DNA of 64,000 bases from Rhynchopus sp. YZ270_cl-10 (lineage: Eukaryota; Euglenozoa; Diplonemea; Diplonemida; Diplonemidae): assembly GCA_964035575.1 (NCBI GenBank), contig OZ037880.1, positions 558,001 through 622,000 on the forward strand. The letters are read 5' to 3'. Position numbers and translations under genes: made by a program. Positions 10,121-22,682 of this stretch are shown in pieces (the stretch's first letter is position 1; every line of letters starts with the position of its first letter). The notes beneath the pieces were generated by a model. It did no database searches, was not told the DNA's origin, and saw nothing but the letters and a program-made list of their open reading frames with translations.

Positions 10121-13100
10121 TCACATGGACCAAGCACCATGTGGGGACCAGGGGCCGGGTGGCTGGAAAGAGGGTGGCGGTGGTGACTGTGCACGCTGCT
10201 GCATCATGGGGCTTGAATAGCCTGGGTGCGCAGGGTGGCCTGCAATCTGCTGTGGATAGACAGGCTGCGAGGGGTGGGCAGTTTGTTCAGATGTCTGGAG
10301 GGAGGTGATCATGTCTTTGTATCTTTGTGCGGCACCTGTGGGGGGACAGTTGGGCAATTACTGGGGGGGGGGGGGGGGCTAATACAAGTACCCCCGGGTA
10401 ATACAAGTACCCCTGCAAATACAAGTACCCCCCGGGTTTTTCGATTTAAATTAATTTATATTTTTAATACAAGTACCCCCCACTTTTGTGTACGTTTTTC
10501 TTAGCAGGTGGTCATACTTATCGCTAAATATGCCGTTTTTCCCGAAAAATTTTAGAATTCCACGCCCAATTTCTTTCTTTTTGGCAAAAAAAAAATTTTC
10601 GCGCTTCGCGCGAAAAAGGTCCTCAGAAGCTCAATTCCGGAAACAAATACGGGGGGAGCGACGTTTTCCAACTCCTCCGCCATTAGCAGGAACACCTCCG
10701 TTTTCTCTTGAATCTGTGACGCTTGTTGCTGAGAAACAGGGCGTTCAAGCATATTCCCCATCTTTTCAGTGTTAAACTCGTGGCGAAGCCACGGTACGCA
10801 ACATTTCTAAAAAATGCGCTTACAATTGCACCTTTTTTTACAGCCAAACTATGTCATGGAAAGGATGGAATGCAAGCTTGCGCCGCAGGCGCATGGTACG
10901 CTACTTTTTTCTTTGCCCTTATCCTTCTTTCTCACTCCTCATTGCTTCCCAAAGGTTCTGGCGAAGCCACGGTACGCAACATTTCTTTAAAATGTTGACA
11001 TAAAATGGCACTTTTGTTGGTAACTATCGTCCAGTTCCGTAAATTTTACTTCCATATTTTGCTAAAACGAAAGTTTCTAGCGAAGCCACGGTACGCAACA
11101 TTTCTAAAAATTGCGCTTAAAATTGCCTACTATGTCGCGGGAAGGGTGGGTTGAAAGCTCGCGCCGCAGTGCATCTTCCTTTTCCGGTAAAATAGAAGAA
11201 AATTGTCTTCTAAAAATAGAATTCTGTGGGGGGTAGGTGAGAGGTGGGCGGAGCCCCCACTCCTCACCTAACCCCACCCCAGCCTCAATCCAAAACCCAA
11301 ATTACCACGTATGGACACGTACGGATTCCACCTTTTCAAAACAATTCACGTATGGATTTCCATACGTTCCACACGTGGAGCGTAATCCCTGTCACCAGAG
11401 TCACTCAACGAACCCTTTTTTGCGGAGCAAAAAATGAAAAAATGGCGCCGCAGGCAAAAAAATTTAAGATACAGGATGCAACCCAGTTCCCCAGGTGCAT
11501 ATCCTGGAAGGAAATTTATTGCCGGAGGCAAATTGCCTGAGGAAAATTTATTTCCTGGGGCAAATTTATTTCCTGAGGGAAATTTATTTCCTGGGGGAAA
11601 TTTATTTCCTGAGGGAAATTTATTTCCTGAGGGAAATTTATTTCCTGGGGGAAATTTATTTCCTGAGGGAAATTTATTTCCTGGGGGAAATTTATTTCCT
11701 GAGGGAAATTTAATGCCTGAGGCAAATTTATTTCCTGAGGGAAATTTATTGCCCGAGGCAAATTTATTTCCTGGGGGAAATTTATTTCCTGAGGCAAATT
11801 TAGTGCCTGAGGGAAATTTATTTCCTGGGGGAAAATTTTTTCCCTGGGTAAAAATTTTTTTCCTGGGTAAAAAAAATTTCTTTCCGGCCGATTTTTTTCT
11901 TTCTTTTGGGAAACAAAATCGCCACGTACCACGGCTAGTTAGCTACAAGTATGCAGGTGGTGCCAAAAAAATTTTCCCAGCAATTTTTACCCACAAAAAT
12001 CGAGAAATTTTTTTTTCTATTTCGGTGCCAGGCTTTGCGCTAATTGTTGGCCCTTGGCCCGGGATTTTTTTGTGGTGCGTTTTTTGCAAACCGGGGTTTC
12101 TTACCAAAACCAGAGAATCTCATATTTCATAGTAAGGGTACTTTAGAGTGTTTTTGTACCCACATGTGACCCCACCGTGGAGAGCAATCAGCTCGCGTAA
12201 TCAAAAGAAAGCAGATAAAAGAGAAAGAAAAAAACGAAAAAAGTTGGGTACCGTGCACCTGCGGCGCTCCCTGTTCCCAGTCAAAAACACCACAATTTCA
12301 TCTGAAATTGGGTTTTCAGACTGAAAATGCCCCTTGTTTAGGAGTCTGGGTTCATATTTTGTGAAAATATAAGTCACTAAAATTTTGTCCATTTTCCCGA
12401 ATATGCCCCACCACAGCCTGGGATTGGCTCGGAAATGCCACAAAACACTGTTTTTTCACCCCAGACGTTACCCGTCGCAACTATTTGAGGTGCGTTTTTT
12501 TTGGGCGCGAAACATGATTTTTCAGATTTTTTCCAAAAGTTAGCGCGAAGCCTGCTTCACACCTTTTCTCTTTTCTCGATTTTTCGGATTTTTGCTAAGG
12601 CGTTGGCCCATACAAAAAAATTATTTTTCCCCCATACAAAATGTACAGGGAAAAAGTTTTTAATACAAGTACCCCCATCACCTTTTTTATTTTTGAAAAA
12701 CCCGGATCTATTAGTTTTACCCGCTCAATACAAGTACCCGGTACTTGTATTAGCTCCCCCCCAGTAAACGCTTCTCAAGCTTTTCCTAAACTTTCAATCA
12801 AAACTAAACGCAACACATACTGTAGTCCTCGACTGCGACAGCCGCCTGCTTGTTTCGGTTGAGCTCCTGGATGCGAGCGTTGACGTCATCGTGAGGTCGG
12901 ATCGGCTTCACCGGGGAGTACATCTCACTGCTCTCAAGCATACGCCGTGCGCCTGCAAGAGTGTACGTGATGCGGTTGTGGTCGTAAGTACGTGTCCGTC
13001 TGTGCGCAGTGGTGAGGCACGCATAGCTACAGAACACTTTCTTGCAGTCGTGGCAATACACCTCCGCCTCCTTCTGGCAGTCCACCGAGGAGCATGTGTT

Positions 13101-13455
13101 CCCCAACCCCGTCACCGTCGTCCCATCAGCGCGTGGTGCTACCTGCCACCTCCGCAGCCCTTCTTCTTCCCCATATTGTGTGAAAAAGCTTTGTTTTGTA
13201 TGCGCCCGACCATCAGCTAAATCGATTCGATACTGCAAGGTTGTGGGTTCGAGGAAGAGGGAAGAGGGAAGAAGGGGGGAAGTTGGCAATTGAAATGCAA
13301 AGCCCTCTCGCTACCTAAGCTTGGTCATAATCGATATCGGACAGCATCGGCCGTGTGGGTTTGCAAAACGGAGGGGGGGAAAGTGTGCATACAATGTCCG
13401 TGTCATCATGTTCAATGGCCTTGAAGCTGCTCAACTGCGGGTGGCGGGATTCCAT
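10121..13455 (-). CDS. B-box-type zinc finger protein
   Basis: Exons in transcript order are 13455-13393, 13232-12821 and 10335-10121, giving 229 residues with phases that agree at both junctions. Cysteines at about 68, 73, 81, 84, 89 and 93, with His at 98 and 106 (CHDCKKVFC core), form a B-box-like zinc-binding module. A short basic helical region follows, then a Pro/Gln-rich tail (PPPPSFQPPGPW). In other eukaryotes B-boxes mediate protein-protein contacts; the partner is unknown here. Both donors are GTATG. The second intron is about 2.5 kb because a whole TIR element (10358-12766) sits inside it. If the intron were retained, the protein would stop four codons after the donor. A hairpin repeat lies in the first intron near 13290. 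Confidence 0.7.
10358..12766. mobile_element. 2.4-kb TIR element inside an intron
   Basis: The ends are inverted copies: TTACTG, a G run, then CTAATACAAGTACC at the left, and the complement (GGTACTTGTATTAG, a C run, CAGTAA) at the right. AATACAAGTACCCCC is repeated in tandem near both ends. Inside are three direct copies of GCGAAGCCACGGTACGCAAC (near 10782, 10963 and 11079), an 18-bp satellite (11510-11850) and a module at about 12388-12441 that resembles parts of the elements at 32202 and 49910. No transposase-like frame is visible, so it is non-autonomous. It lies wholly within the second intron of the B-box gene. Confidence 0.75.
11510..11850. repeat. 18-bp minisatellite
   Basis: About nineteen copies of an 18-bp unit around GGAAATTTATTTCCTGAG, with GGGG/GAGG/GGCA variants. 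Each unit is partly palindromic. It reads as a six-residue peptide repeat (NLFPEG), but nothing suggests translation. It is internal to the element at 10358-12766. Confidence 0.85.
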
Positions 13456-13718
13456 TTTCTTTTCTTGTATCCCACCTCCCCTCCCCCTTCTGTGTGTTGA
13501 GCCTTTTTCTTCCTTTCATTGAATCAAAGAAAAATCATAAAAATGGGTTCAGATTCTCTTTTATAAAACACATCGTTTCGTTCGGCATACAATAAAAAGG
13601 GAACTTGGGGGAAAGGGGTACAACCTAGAACACGCGACGTGTCTTTTTGGGAATATCAGAAAAGGCGGGTTTCCTTGGAACGATAGGTCTCCCTCTATAT
13701 CTCTCTCTGTCTCTGCTC

Positions 13719-16700
13719 TCATATTTCATCAAAGGAGTCCATGGAGGCCATTTCCATTAGCATGAGACGCGCCTGCGACTCTTGCATCGCACCTTCAGCA
13801 ACGTTGTGTGCGACACCTGAGATCATCGTTGCATCGACTTTAGGGAATTCTGCGGAGAACAACGCTTGCAGGCGACGGTGGTCACCACTGAGCACGCCAC
13901 CACTACCACCACCACCACCACTCCCACCTGGGGTAGGCTGAACTTGAACCACCTCTTGTACCTCTGTGCGAATCGGAAGCTCAGGAGGGCGAACCGACTC
14001 GACAGTGGGCAAGCTTACAGTTCGAATGCTTGGTGCACTGTACGTCGCAGATACCGAAGGCGCGCGGTGAGGAGACGGGGCAGGGCTGAACACCTTTGGC
14101 GACGCTGGGGAGAGTGCTTCAAAGTTGCGTTGTGGTGATGCCTGAGCGTGCGGGGAGCCTGCTGCCTGGAGTTTCCATTGTGCTGAAGCGGCGCGCGCTT
14201 CTGCATCCTCAACTCCCTTTCTGAAAAGCGCCGCAGCCAACCAATCCGGCGTCTTCCCAATAATGCTCAGCTTCAGCGACTCGCCCACCCATTCCTCCCC
14301 GCAGGTGTCGGAGATGAGGTGTTCGTCGCGCTGCAGCTCGCTCCAGAGGAGGCGGAGGTGCATGCCAAAGCGCTCCTGTGTCGTGTCTTTTGGGGTTTCC
14401 ACGGACCAGTAACCTTCGCTGGTGCCGCGTCCGAAGGAGCCGTCAGCATAGAGGGAGAAGGGTGTGTCGTTGTCCCAGAGGGCGTGTTCTGCCTTGTAGA
14501 CAGCCTCAGAGTGCTCTGCCAGCTGTGCGGCCAATCGGTCCACGGTGCCCTGGAGTGCAGCCTCGCCCTGCCGGCTGGACGCCTCCATCTCCTCGATGTG
14601 GCGGCGCAGTGAGGCCACCTCCGCTGTCTTGTCGTGCAGCTCTGTGCTGCACCGCGTCACGTCGCGCTGTGCAGTGCGCACATCGGCATCCATCGTCGCA
14701 GCCGTGCCCTCAGAAGCCTGCAAACGTCCCAACACACGTTGGTACTCTTCCTTAGAGGGTCGCCCCTCTAGCTTAGCGACGTGTGCTTCAGATTCTGCGA
14801 GCAGTGCGCGTAGCGACATCACCTCGGTTTGGAGCCGCGCGATTTGTGCTTCAAAATCGTTGGCGCGGTGTCGCTGTGCTTCCGTCTCGGCAGCGGCGTT
14901 GGCAACCTCGCATTGCATGCTGGACAGCACTTCTTGTTGGAGGCGGCGTGCGGATTGGTAGACTTCGCACTTCTTGCACTCCAAGGGGTCGACGGGTTCG
15001 GGGATGTTCATGGCAAGCTCTTCCGAGAGGGCGGTGCAGCGGCCACGCACTTCGACGAGCTCGTGTTGTGCTTTGCGTTCGGTGGTGCGGAGCTCTTCGA
15101 CCTGGCAGGTCATGCGCACCAGGCGTTCTTGGGTGGCTTCGACGTCGTCGCGTGCGCTTTGGAGGTCGCAGCGGAGGCTGTCCTCTCTGTCCTCTGCAGT
15201 CGCCCTGTCTCGTATGGCAGACGCCGCCTCGGACTGTGCTGTGCGCAGCTGTCTCGTCAGTCCATCCCGCTCTGCAGCAGCGTGTCGTGCTGCCGCCCCT
15301 GCCTCCGCCACCTCCTCCCCCCGTACGCGCCGCAGCCCAACCAACTCGTCCGTCAGAACCTTCTTCTCCGTGGTAGTGCTCTCCAGTTGCCCCTTCAAAA
15401 CCTGGAAGTTACTCGAGTGCGCAATAGTCATCTGCTCCAGCTCCTCAAAGCGTGCCCGCTCCGCATCCAGCTGGCGCGTTAAAGAGTTAACATGGTTGGT
15501 CAGGTGTAGGACCTGTGCGTCGCTTGAGGCGAGAAGCTCGTTGACGCGCTGCACCTCGTCCTTCTGTTCGCGGATCCCCTCCTGCCGCTGCTTGCTCTCC
15601 TCCGCATGCGCTTTCACAGATTCCGTGAGGCTAGCCGCAGCCTGCTGCATTTGTGAGCGGACGTTTTTGCCATCCTGCGATACCTTCTCGATTTGGCTCT
15701 TCGACTTCGTAAGCGCCTCCTGCAGGTTCTTGATCTCGATGGCGTGCATGCTCTCCATCTGGTGCAGCTCACTCTCGCGCAGGGCGAGGCTCCTCTCGAG
15801 GTGGCCCGTCTCGTTGCGCGAACAGCGCAGCTCTGCGACACCTACGTCCATATCCTTAGCAATGCGTTCGTACTCCTCTTTGTGCCACAGCTGCTTGCGG
15901 AGGTCTTCCCTGCAGACTGTGAGGTCGTGCGTCGCTGTTTTAACTTGCTCCTCTAGGCTTTGCACCTGGGAGGCCTTCGACATGACAAGCGACTGCGCTG
16001 TTTGGAGCGACGCTGCAAGCTGGTCGATCTCGACCCCCGACTGGCGGAGTGCGTTCTTGAGCTGCTGCTCACGCTCCACGTAGAGGCCCACCTTCTTCTC
16101 GAGCAGGAGCACCTCGCTGGCAGCGTCGCCACGCATGCGGGCCTCGTTGCGCCAGAGCTCGGTCTCGGCAGAGGACTTCTCGAGCTCGCGCTGCAGCTTG
16201 CCCAGCTCCTCCAGCGACGGTGCGTCTGCCTCTAGACCTGTTGTGCAGGTGGACATCTCTCTGCTTTCGCTCTTCGGCTCAAACGAGTTCAGCGACAACG
16301 GCGTGTCCAGTGGCACCGGTGTGCACGGCATCTGCGCCGTCGGTGTGGCCAACGTCTGCGGCGACATGGTATGCACACTCCGCTCCCCAAGCAGCTCTGT
16401 GATGCGTGCCTCCAGCGTCAACGCACGCCGCCCTTCTTCGACGATCTGCGCATTGAGCGTCTCGATGGTGGTCAGGCAATGCCGCTTTTCTTCGAGGCAC
16501 GTGTCGTACTGCATGGACAGCGCCGTGTACTGTAGGTGTACAAAATCAAACCGGAGTGAAAATAAAGAAAAAGTGAAAGATGAATATGCCTCAGCCTCAG
16601 GGCTGAGTCACCTTGAAAACAAAAAGGTGGGTGGGGGTACCTTGTCGTTGAACTGCACAACATCGATGCTGTGCTGGTGGCGCAGCTCTGCCAGGTCGTG

Positions 16701-18305
16701 CGGTGTCGGTGCGGCGCTCTTTGCTTCCTGCTCCGCACGCTCGCTGGCCCGCTGCCGCTCGCTGTCTGCCAAGGAGGCCTTGAGCTCTGCAATGAGCTGG
16801 TTCTGCTCCACAATGAGCTGCTCCTGCTCGCACTGCGCAGCCTGCTTCGCAGCCTCTGCAACCGAGACTGCCGCCTCACGCTCCTTCTCCGCATGCTGCC
16901 TTGCCGCACTCATCTCATTGTACGTCCCTGTCTGGTTTGCTAACGCTTGGGTCGACTCATCAAGCTGCGTCTGAAGAGCCAACGCACGCCCTTTCAGAGA
17001 TTCATTCTGTGAAAGTGGTGTGAAAGCGGTCGCAGGGGAAAAAAAACTCACCCAAAATGCCAAAAAAAATGCCAAAATCTATCGTGTTGCGGAGTGTACA
17101 GCCAACCCATACCTCCGCCCTCACCTCCTCCTCACCCTTCTCCAGCTGCACAACACGCGCCTCCAACTCTGCAATCCGAGTCCCCGCAGCCTCCCGCTCT
17201 GTGGTCATCATGAGCTCCTGCGCCTCACGCTCCTCAGCAACGAGGTGGTCGCCCTGTGGTGTGGTGTGGTGTGGTGGCTCTCTCGGGGACAAACGAAGGC
17301 ACACATTGCGCTACAAAAAAACGCCAACATGCTAGGAAAGTGGCACATACCTCATCCTTCTCTATCTGCCAGTCCTCCTGGAGCCGTGTCGAGAGTGCAA
17401 GCATCTCCTCCGCAAGGATGCGGGTCAGGTTCTGCGTCATTTCGACCGAGAGCGCGGACCACTGTGAAAGAGGATACGTTTCCTTATTCCCACCTTCTAC
17501 ATACCTCCTCCATCTCATGCGAGGCAAAGTCGAACCGTGTGTACAGCTCTGAGTACTCAAGACGCCGTGTTGAGTCAACGTGTGTGACACGCAGCTCGAG
17601 CTCCTCCGTCTGGAGGGTCTTCCTGCTGAGCTCCTTTGCGTGCCGTGAGAGCGCTGCCTGGAGCTGCTGCTGTGCCTCAAGCTCACTGCGGCGGAACTTC
17701 TCCTTGAGCTGCTCCGTCTGCCGCGATTTGTCCCTCGCCTCCTTCAACTGCTTCTGCGTCGACTGGATCATCGATGCTGCCGAATCCAACTGCGCATGGA
17801 TGTCCTCTCCTACCGGCACCTCCCCGCGCTCCTCTACTTCACATTTCAACGACGAAATCTGATTATTCTTTGTACTAAGCTGCTCCATCAACTGCGCGAC
17901 TTGCAACTTATGCAAAATCGCCTCTGCCTTGTGAACAGGCCCTTCACGACCTGCCTCTAGCAGAGAACCATGCAGAGACTCCACCAGACGCCACGTATGG
18001 CGATACGAAACAAGCAGGGTGGTGGCAAAGGTCGTCATGCTCGTGGTTGGGTGCAGCCCTGGCGAAGACACGACCTCCTGCTCCCTCTGCGGCGCACCCC
18101 CTCCCCCCTCAGGTGCACCCTGCTGCCCCAACGCCTTCATCAACTCTGCAGCTGCCCGCGCGCCAGCCTGCGACTGAAACGTAATCTGTGCCCTCATCCC
18201 TTCCACATAAATATGCACCCCCTCCACAGGTGCAAGCAACGCCTCCAGCTCATGCTGCCCCCACCCAAAGGGTAGGGTGATGTCAAAGCTGGGCTGGTTC
18301 GCCAT
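13719..18305 (-). CDS. 1409-aa coiled-coil protein with CUE/UBA-like C-terminus
   Basis: Exons in transcript order are 18305-17505, 17461-17351, 17253-17113, 17006-16641 and 16529-13719. All junctions are in phase 0, and the shortest intron is 43 nt. Residues 1-60 form a small alpha/beta-looking domain (FDITLPFGW...VHIYVEGMRAQITF). Residues from about 120 to 1180 are almost continuous heptad-type coiled coil rich in Glu, Gln, Ala and Leu. A Ser/Pro/Gly-rich linker follows, and the last 45 residues (LQALFSAEFPKVD, then MLMEMAS) resemble a CUE/UBA ubiquitin-binding helix bundle. The build suggests a golgin-, centrosome- or basal-body-like scaffold, but I cannot name an orthologue. Intron four carries a family-1 hairpin at 16577-16614. 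Confidence 0.8.
16577..16614. repeat. Family-1 hairpin inside an intron
   Basis: AAGATGAATATGCCTCAGCC...GGGCTGAGTCACCTT lies in the 111-nt fourth intron of the coiled-coil gene. It shows that the family occurs in transcribed, spliced-out sequence as well as between genes. Confidence 0.55.
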
Positions 18306-19606
18306 GTTGGGGGAGGAGGAGGAGGGAGAAGAGGAAGAAGAAGAAGGATTACCGTGTTAGCAGCATTTCGGAGGCTGTCTTGTTTTTTTTTCTGTGGTGG
18401 TGGTGGTGATGTTTGAGGCAGTTTGGTTAAAAATAGAAACTTAACACTCACACGATAAAACCCATGGGAGAGGTTGTGGTGAAACGCACAACACCTCGAC
18501 CTGTTTGGTGAGGAGTGGTTCTGCAGCGCGGTTCGTCCCCAGAACCGCAAAGTGTGTTCAAAATGCGTTGTTTATATTTCCTCCTTCATGAGGTGAAAAA
18601 AAAATTGGTTGGTGATAAGTGATGGATTGACACATCAAAAAGAGGGGGAGGAGGGACGTTTGTTTTTGCTTCGTTCTCTTCTTAACTTTCATGCTTTTAT
18701 TTTTTGTGTCGGGGATTAAAGAGTAAAGAGGGGGTATAAAATGGGTAGGGGGGGCTGGGAAGAACTGATCTCTAAACAATCCTTCTTGCAGGGTCGAACA
18801 GTATGTTGTCACATCTGTTATCCATCCCCCTCAGGAAACGGCCTTAAAAGAGAATAAAAAAATATCAAAAAAAAAAAAACTTAGACAGAGAGCTAGAGTG
18901 GCACAAACGTGACCGTTCCTTTTTTTTTCTTATTGTATGGTGTTCCGGAGGGGGCCAAAATTGACATGTCCTTGACAGGTGTTTCCGGGACACCATTGTA
19001 TCGACAATCACTTTACATGTAAAGATCGTTATAAAAGGTTTGTAAGCGTCACTGTGCTTAGTCACCTTTTTTAATCGAATCCTCTGGCTCGGGTGTGAAC
19101 AGAAACACAACGTACAGAATGTAAGAATGGGAGGGAGAACGGGGTGTGGGATTTTAAAAAAATAAAAATAAAAACACCCCCAAAACCCCCAACCCCTTTC
19201 TTATTAATTATATAACCCTCCCCTCCCTCCCAGTGGTTGCTTTCCCCTCTAATCTGTGTATTATTTTTTTTCCGACCCCAATCGGTTTTCCTCTAGCTGG
19301 CAACCATCCGCAAAAGTGTTTCGATAATTTGATCGTTTTTCAAGACATTGGATCGTGTCGTGTGGATCTTGTTGAGCTGTATGGAAAGTAGATTTTTTTT
19401 TTGAAAACTTGGTTGTATTTAGTGTAGACACCCGAGGATGAACTCCACTATTTTTTTTGTAGTTTCGACAATCAATCTGTCCGAGGAAAGATTCTGTATA
19501 CAAAGTGGCCCGAAAAGGGTAATGAATTTCAAAGGAATGTGATGCAGATTATCCTCAACCCAATAAAATTACTTTCAAGACAACACATGGTCGCTGCGTT
19601 CTCGGT
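18306..19606. other. Intergenic gap
   Basis: No gene seen. It includes a family-1-like hairpin near 19030-19065 (ending CTTAGTCACCTT) and a TAGTGTAGACACCCGAGG-type hairpin near 19402-19455. The rest is AT-rich with homopolymers. Confidence 0.55.
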
Positions 19607-20996
19607 TTAAAAAAAAAGGGTTTTTGTGATGACGCTGTAGGATTCGTGTAGCTGCCACAGTCTGCACAACTATCACAACATTTTGTTTTGCCTCACATAC
19701 CTGATCACTAATCGCATCCTCAAGGTCCTGCAGCTGAGAATAGAGTGGCTGGAGGCTCTCCTCTGTTGCGTGCTCTGCTTCTTGCGCTTTGACTTTTGTG
19801 TCTTGGGCTTGTCTTTGCCACATCATCTTTTCTCTGGACATGGAGTCCAGATCTTCTTGCAGGTACTCGAACGTCTTGCCGAGAGGGTTCGTAATTTTGA
19901 CAAGAGATTGGAGGGAGTCTTTGAGCTTGGAGACTTCTGTTGAGAAGACTTCACGCTCCTTGCCGCCTTTGTTTCTGGTGGTCTGGAGTCTGATGCCGGA
20001 GGAGTCGTCACCTTCGCCAAGCTTTTCGGCAGCCTCTTTTGCGATGCGCTGTTTCTCCTCTTCGTCCGCCTTCTTCGCTGCAGCGAGTCTGGCAAGGTAT
20101 CCGTCTCCGTCACCTCCCACGACAACACCATCTTCACCGGGAAGCAACGCCTGCGCCGCAGATGGGTCCTGCTCCTCCTCGCTGTCTGTGTCGAGCGTCC
20201 CCTTCTCCTTCTTGTCATCCTTATCCCCTTCTGTCATGATACCTTGCGGTCCCTTTACTACCTCCTTCTCGACCTCTTTGTTCCGCGACTTCTCCTCACG
20301 TCTTTCAATTGGTGTGGGCTGTGCAGGGTGTGCCTTTGGAGGGGGCTGTTCAGGTGCGGCGGCAGGGGCAGCGGCAGGTTCGGTAGCGGGTGGGGCCTGG
20401 TCGGTGGGCTCGCCTTGGATTTGCTCTTTGGAGGGTGCGGAGGAGGTGGGTCGGTCGTCTACTGTGCCTTTCTCTGGGGCAGGTGTCGTCTGTGGTGGTG
20501 CATCGGCAGGAGGCTTGGAGGATTCAGAGGCAACGCTTTCGCGGCGTTCCTTTAGAGCCTGTTCCGCTTTGTCAGCAAAGCGTGCCAGTACCTTTCCAAT
20601 CGCCTTGTCGGATTTTTCAATAGGAACCTTAGCAGCCCCGGCCAGCTTCTGTAAAAATTCGTTGGTAGCTTCGGGTTCAAGGCCGGAGACGATTTTGATT
20701 GGTTTTGCCGCAAGAGGCGGCTGAAGTTTGAGAGTGTAGTTCACACTACTAATAATCTTCTGTAAAAAGTGAACCTTCGCGTCCTTCTCCTGCACCTTAG
20801 CAGAGTCCATCTCATCAGCTGTGTACAGCTTCGTTGCAAACCCATTCGCTTTAATTACATTGGTGACAATGTCATGCAAAAAACGGAACGGAGGTTTCTT
20901 CAAAAGCTTGTCAGACAGCTTAGGTGCCTTAATGATGGCACCCAGCTCCTTCCGTGTCTTTTCTAATATGGCGGCGTCGATCTCATCTGAAGACAT
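19607..20996 (-). CDS. IFT54: IFT54 / TRAF3IP1-like intraflagellar transport protein
   Basis: Exons 20996-19701 and 19651-19607 give 446 residues. The N-terminal 130 residues match the calponin-homology-like domain of IFT54 (MIP-T3), including KKPPFRFLHDIVTNVIK, KDAKVHFLQKII and LAAKPIKIVSGLEPEATNE. The middle is a Pro/Ala/Glu-rich linker with basic stretches (ERREEKSRNKEVEKEVVK), and the C-terminal third is coiled coil, where family members bind IFT20. IFT54 is an IFT-B subunit that moves cargo along the axoneme and can touch microtubules. The last exon is short and inferred from a GTATGT donor and a GGCAG acceptor in phase 0. Reading through instead would end with an unlikely basic tail. 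The start MSSDEID fits the family. Confidence 0.88.
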
Positions 20997-21353
20997 TCAA
21001 AGATTAGTGTAAAAAGACTTCAGGAAAAAAAGCAAAAATATTGTGTATCGGGTGGGAAGGGGAAGGGAATGAGGGAGGGGTGTCTGCAATAGGAAATAGA
21101 TGTAGTAGCGTTGAAGACACAGAGTAGAAATAGAAAACAAACGGAGCTTTTTTTTTGGATTTTTTTTGCATTCAGATTTCTACAAAAAAAAATTCCCTGT
21201 CAAAAAACAGGATTTTCCCAAGGGGCTAGGAGATGAACATATCGGCAATATTTTGCCCCTCACTTCATAGGTGTTGTGTTTTTTTGGTGAATTCAATTCA
21301 TCAGAAAAGCCGTATTTTATATTCTAAAAAAAGAATACTCTCCCCCATTCCAC
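20997..21353. other. Intergenic gap
   Basis: 357 bp of AT-rich sequence between IFT54 and the next gene. I see nothing in it. Confidence 0.5.
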
Positions 21354-21818
21354 CTAACTTTTCATTGCTTTCGCAGCAGCGATGTCTTTGTCGACTATCG
21401 CACGGTGCTGCTTCAGCTGTGCGGTGATCGATAGGACCCGCTCGGTTCGGGCTTCTGTGACTGCGAGGACTTGCCGGGCGCTTTCCCTGCGGCGGAAGAG
21501 GACTGCAGAGGAGGCAACGCTGTTGAGATTTGATTCGATACTGCGCACGGTGGCCTGCATGTGTTCGAGGGCCTGCTTCGTGCGCTGCGATTCAAGAGTT
21601 AACGTGCGCCGCAAATCCGCACCGTCACTGCGCGCACCACGTCTCGGCCCAACATCATCCTTCAGCAGCGCTATGTAGGCTTCAACCGCAGCCTTCGCAG
21701 CAGCCTTCATCCCCACCTTCACCTCGGCCATGCTCTGTGCTGAGGGGTCGGGTGTCTCTGTGCGTGCACGTTTCGTAGGAGGTGCGTCCTCTGTCTCATG
21801 TGCACTGCGTTTTGACAT
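21354..21818 (-). CDS. 154-aa basic helical protein, unknown function
   Basis: Single exon starting MSKRSAHE. Near the N-terminus, PPTKRARTE looks like a nuclear localisation signal. The rest is predicted helix with long amphipathic stretches (SITAQLKQHRAIVDKDIAAAKAMKS at the end, in two parts around KQHRA). There are no cysteine or catalytic motifs. A small nuclear coiled-coil protein, perhaps a complex subunit, is a reasonable description, but the function is unknown. GC-rich codons and a clean ATG and stop support it as a gene. Confidence 0.7.
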   Translation of the reverse strand: MSKRSAHETEDAPPTKRARTETPDPSAQSMAEVKVGMKAAAKAAVEAYIALLKDDVGPRRGARSDGADLRRTLTLESQRTKQALEHMQATVRSIESNLNSVASSAVLFRRRESARQVLAVTEARTERVLSITAQLKQHRAIVDKDIAAAKAMKS

Positions 21819-22637
21819 GGGAAGAACCCCCTATTGTGTAGAGAAAGGAGAAACAACGTGCCCCATTCTGTTATACAAAAAATATGTGATTTTTTGAGGA
21901 CAAAAAATTTTTTCTTTTCTGACAACAGTAAACAGTGTACCTTTTGGTACAATGACCGGCCGTACCGGGGAGAAAAAAAAAAAACGAAAAGAAAATTGAG
22001 GGAAGAAGAGGGTTATTTCGTTATGTGGTTCTGGCATTTTGTTTTGTGCGTAAAGTGTGTACTCAATATTCTGTGGTGATATTTTTATTACTGCAATACG
22101 CTCCCACTGACTATCTGGCAGAGAGGAAACCTCTTTGAGGCCAAAAAAGACTTGAAATACAAAGCCCTCTGCACCTCGGTACATTACTTTGTGCGGGACT
22201 ATGAAGAGAAAAAATGAAAACTATATAGATGCATGTGGCCTAATGTACACACATCGAAATACTCGGGTTTGGGGATATTGTGGATCATAGGGGGACGAAC
22301 CCTTTTGATCATGAACCCACAACTTTGCACAACTTTGTTCAACCCATCTTAAACAAAAAGGTGGACACGCAATAGAATATGGGAAACACATCACTGAGGG
22401 GGTTAACGTAAGCCTCATCAGAGGCGCGCTATTTACTTGTATTGACCACCCCCACCCTGTCAAAATTTTTTTTGAATATTGATGCAGGCACCTCCGACTG
22501 ACCCACGTACGATGCCAGCCATCCGGATGAAAGCATAATAAAAAAAAATACCCCCTGCAGCCAACAACAGAAGGTGTAAAAAAAAAAATAAACCTCATGG
22601 CTTGCCCATACGGTGAGAAGTGAACGAGGGCGGTGCA

Positions 22638-22682
<45 letters not shown>

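Noticed and set aside
11510-11850. Possible CRISPR array or repeat protein (NLFPEG)n
   Set aside because: There are no spacers, the units are contiguous 18-mers, and the region is internal to a TIR element, so it is a minisatellite.
19575-19606. IFT54 read-through C-terminus
   Set aside because: Reading through the GTATGT site gives a tail that looks like translated intron. The spliced end is preferred.
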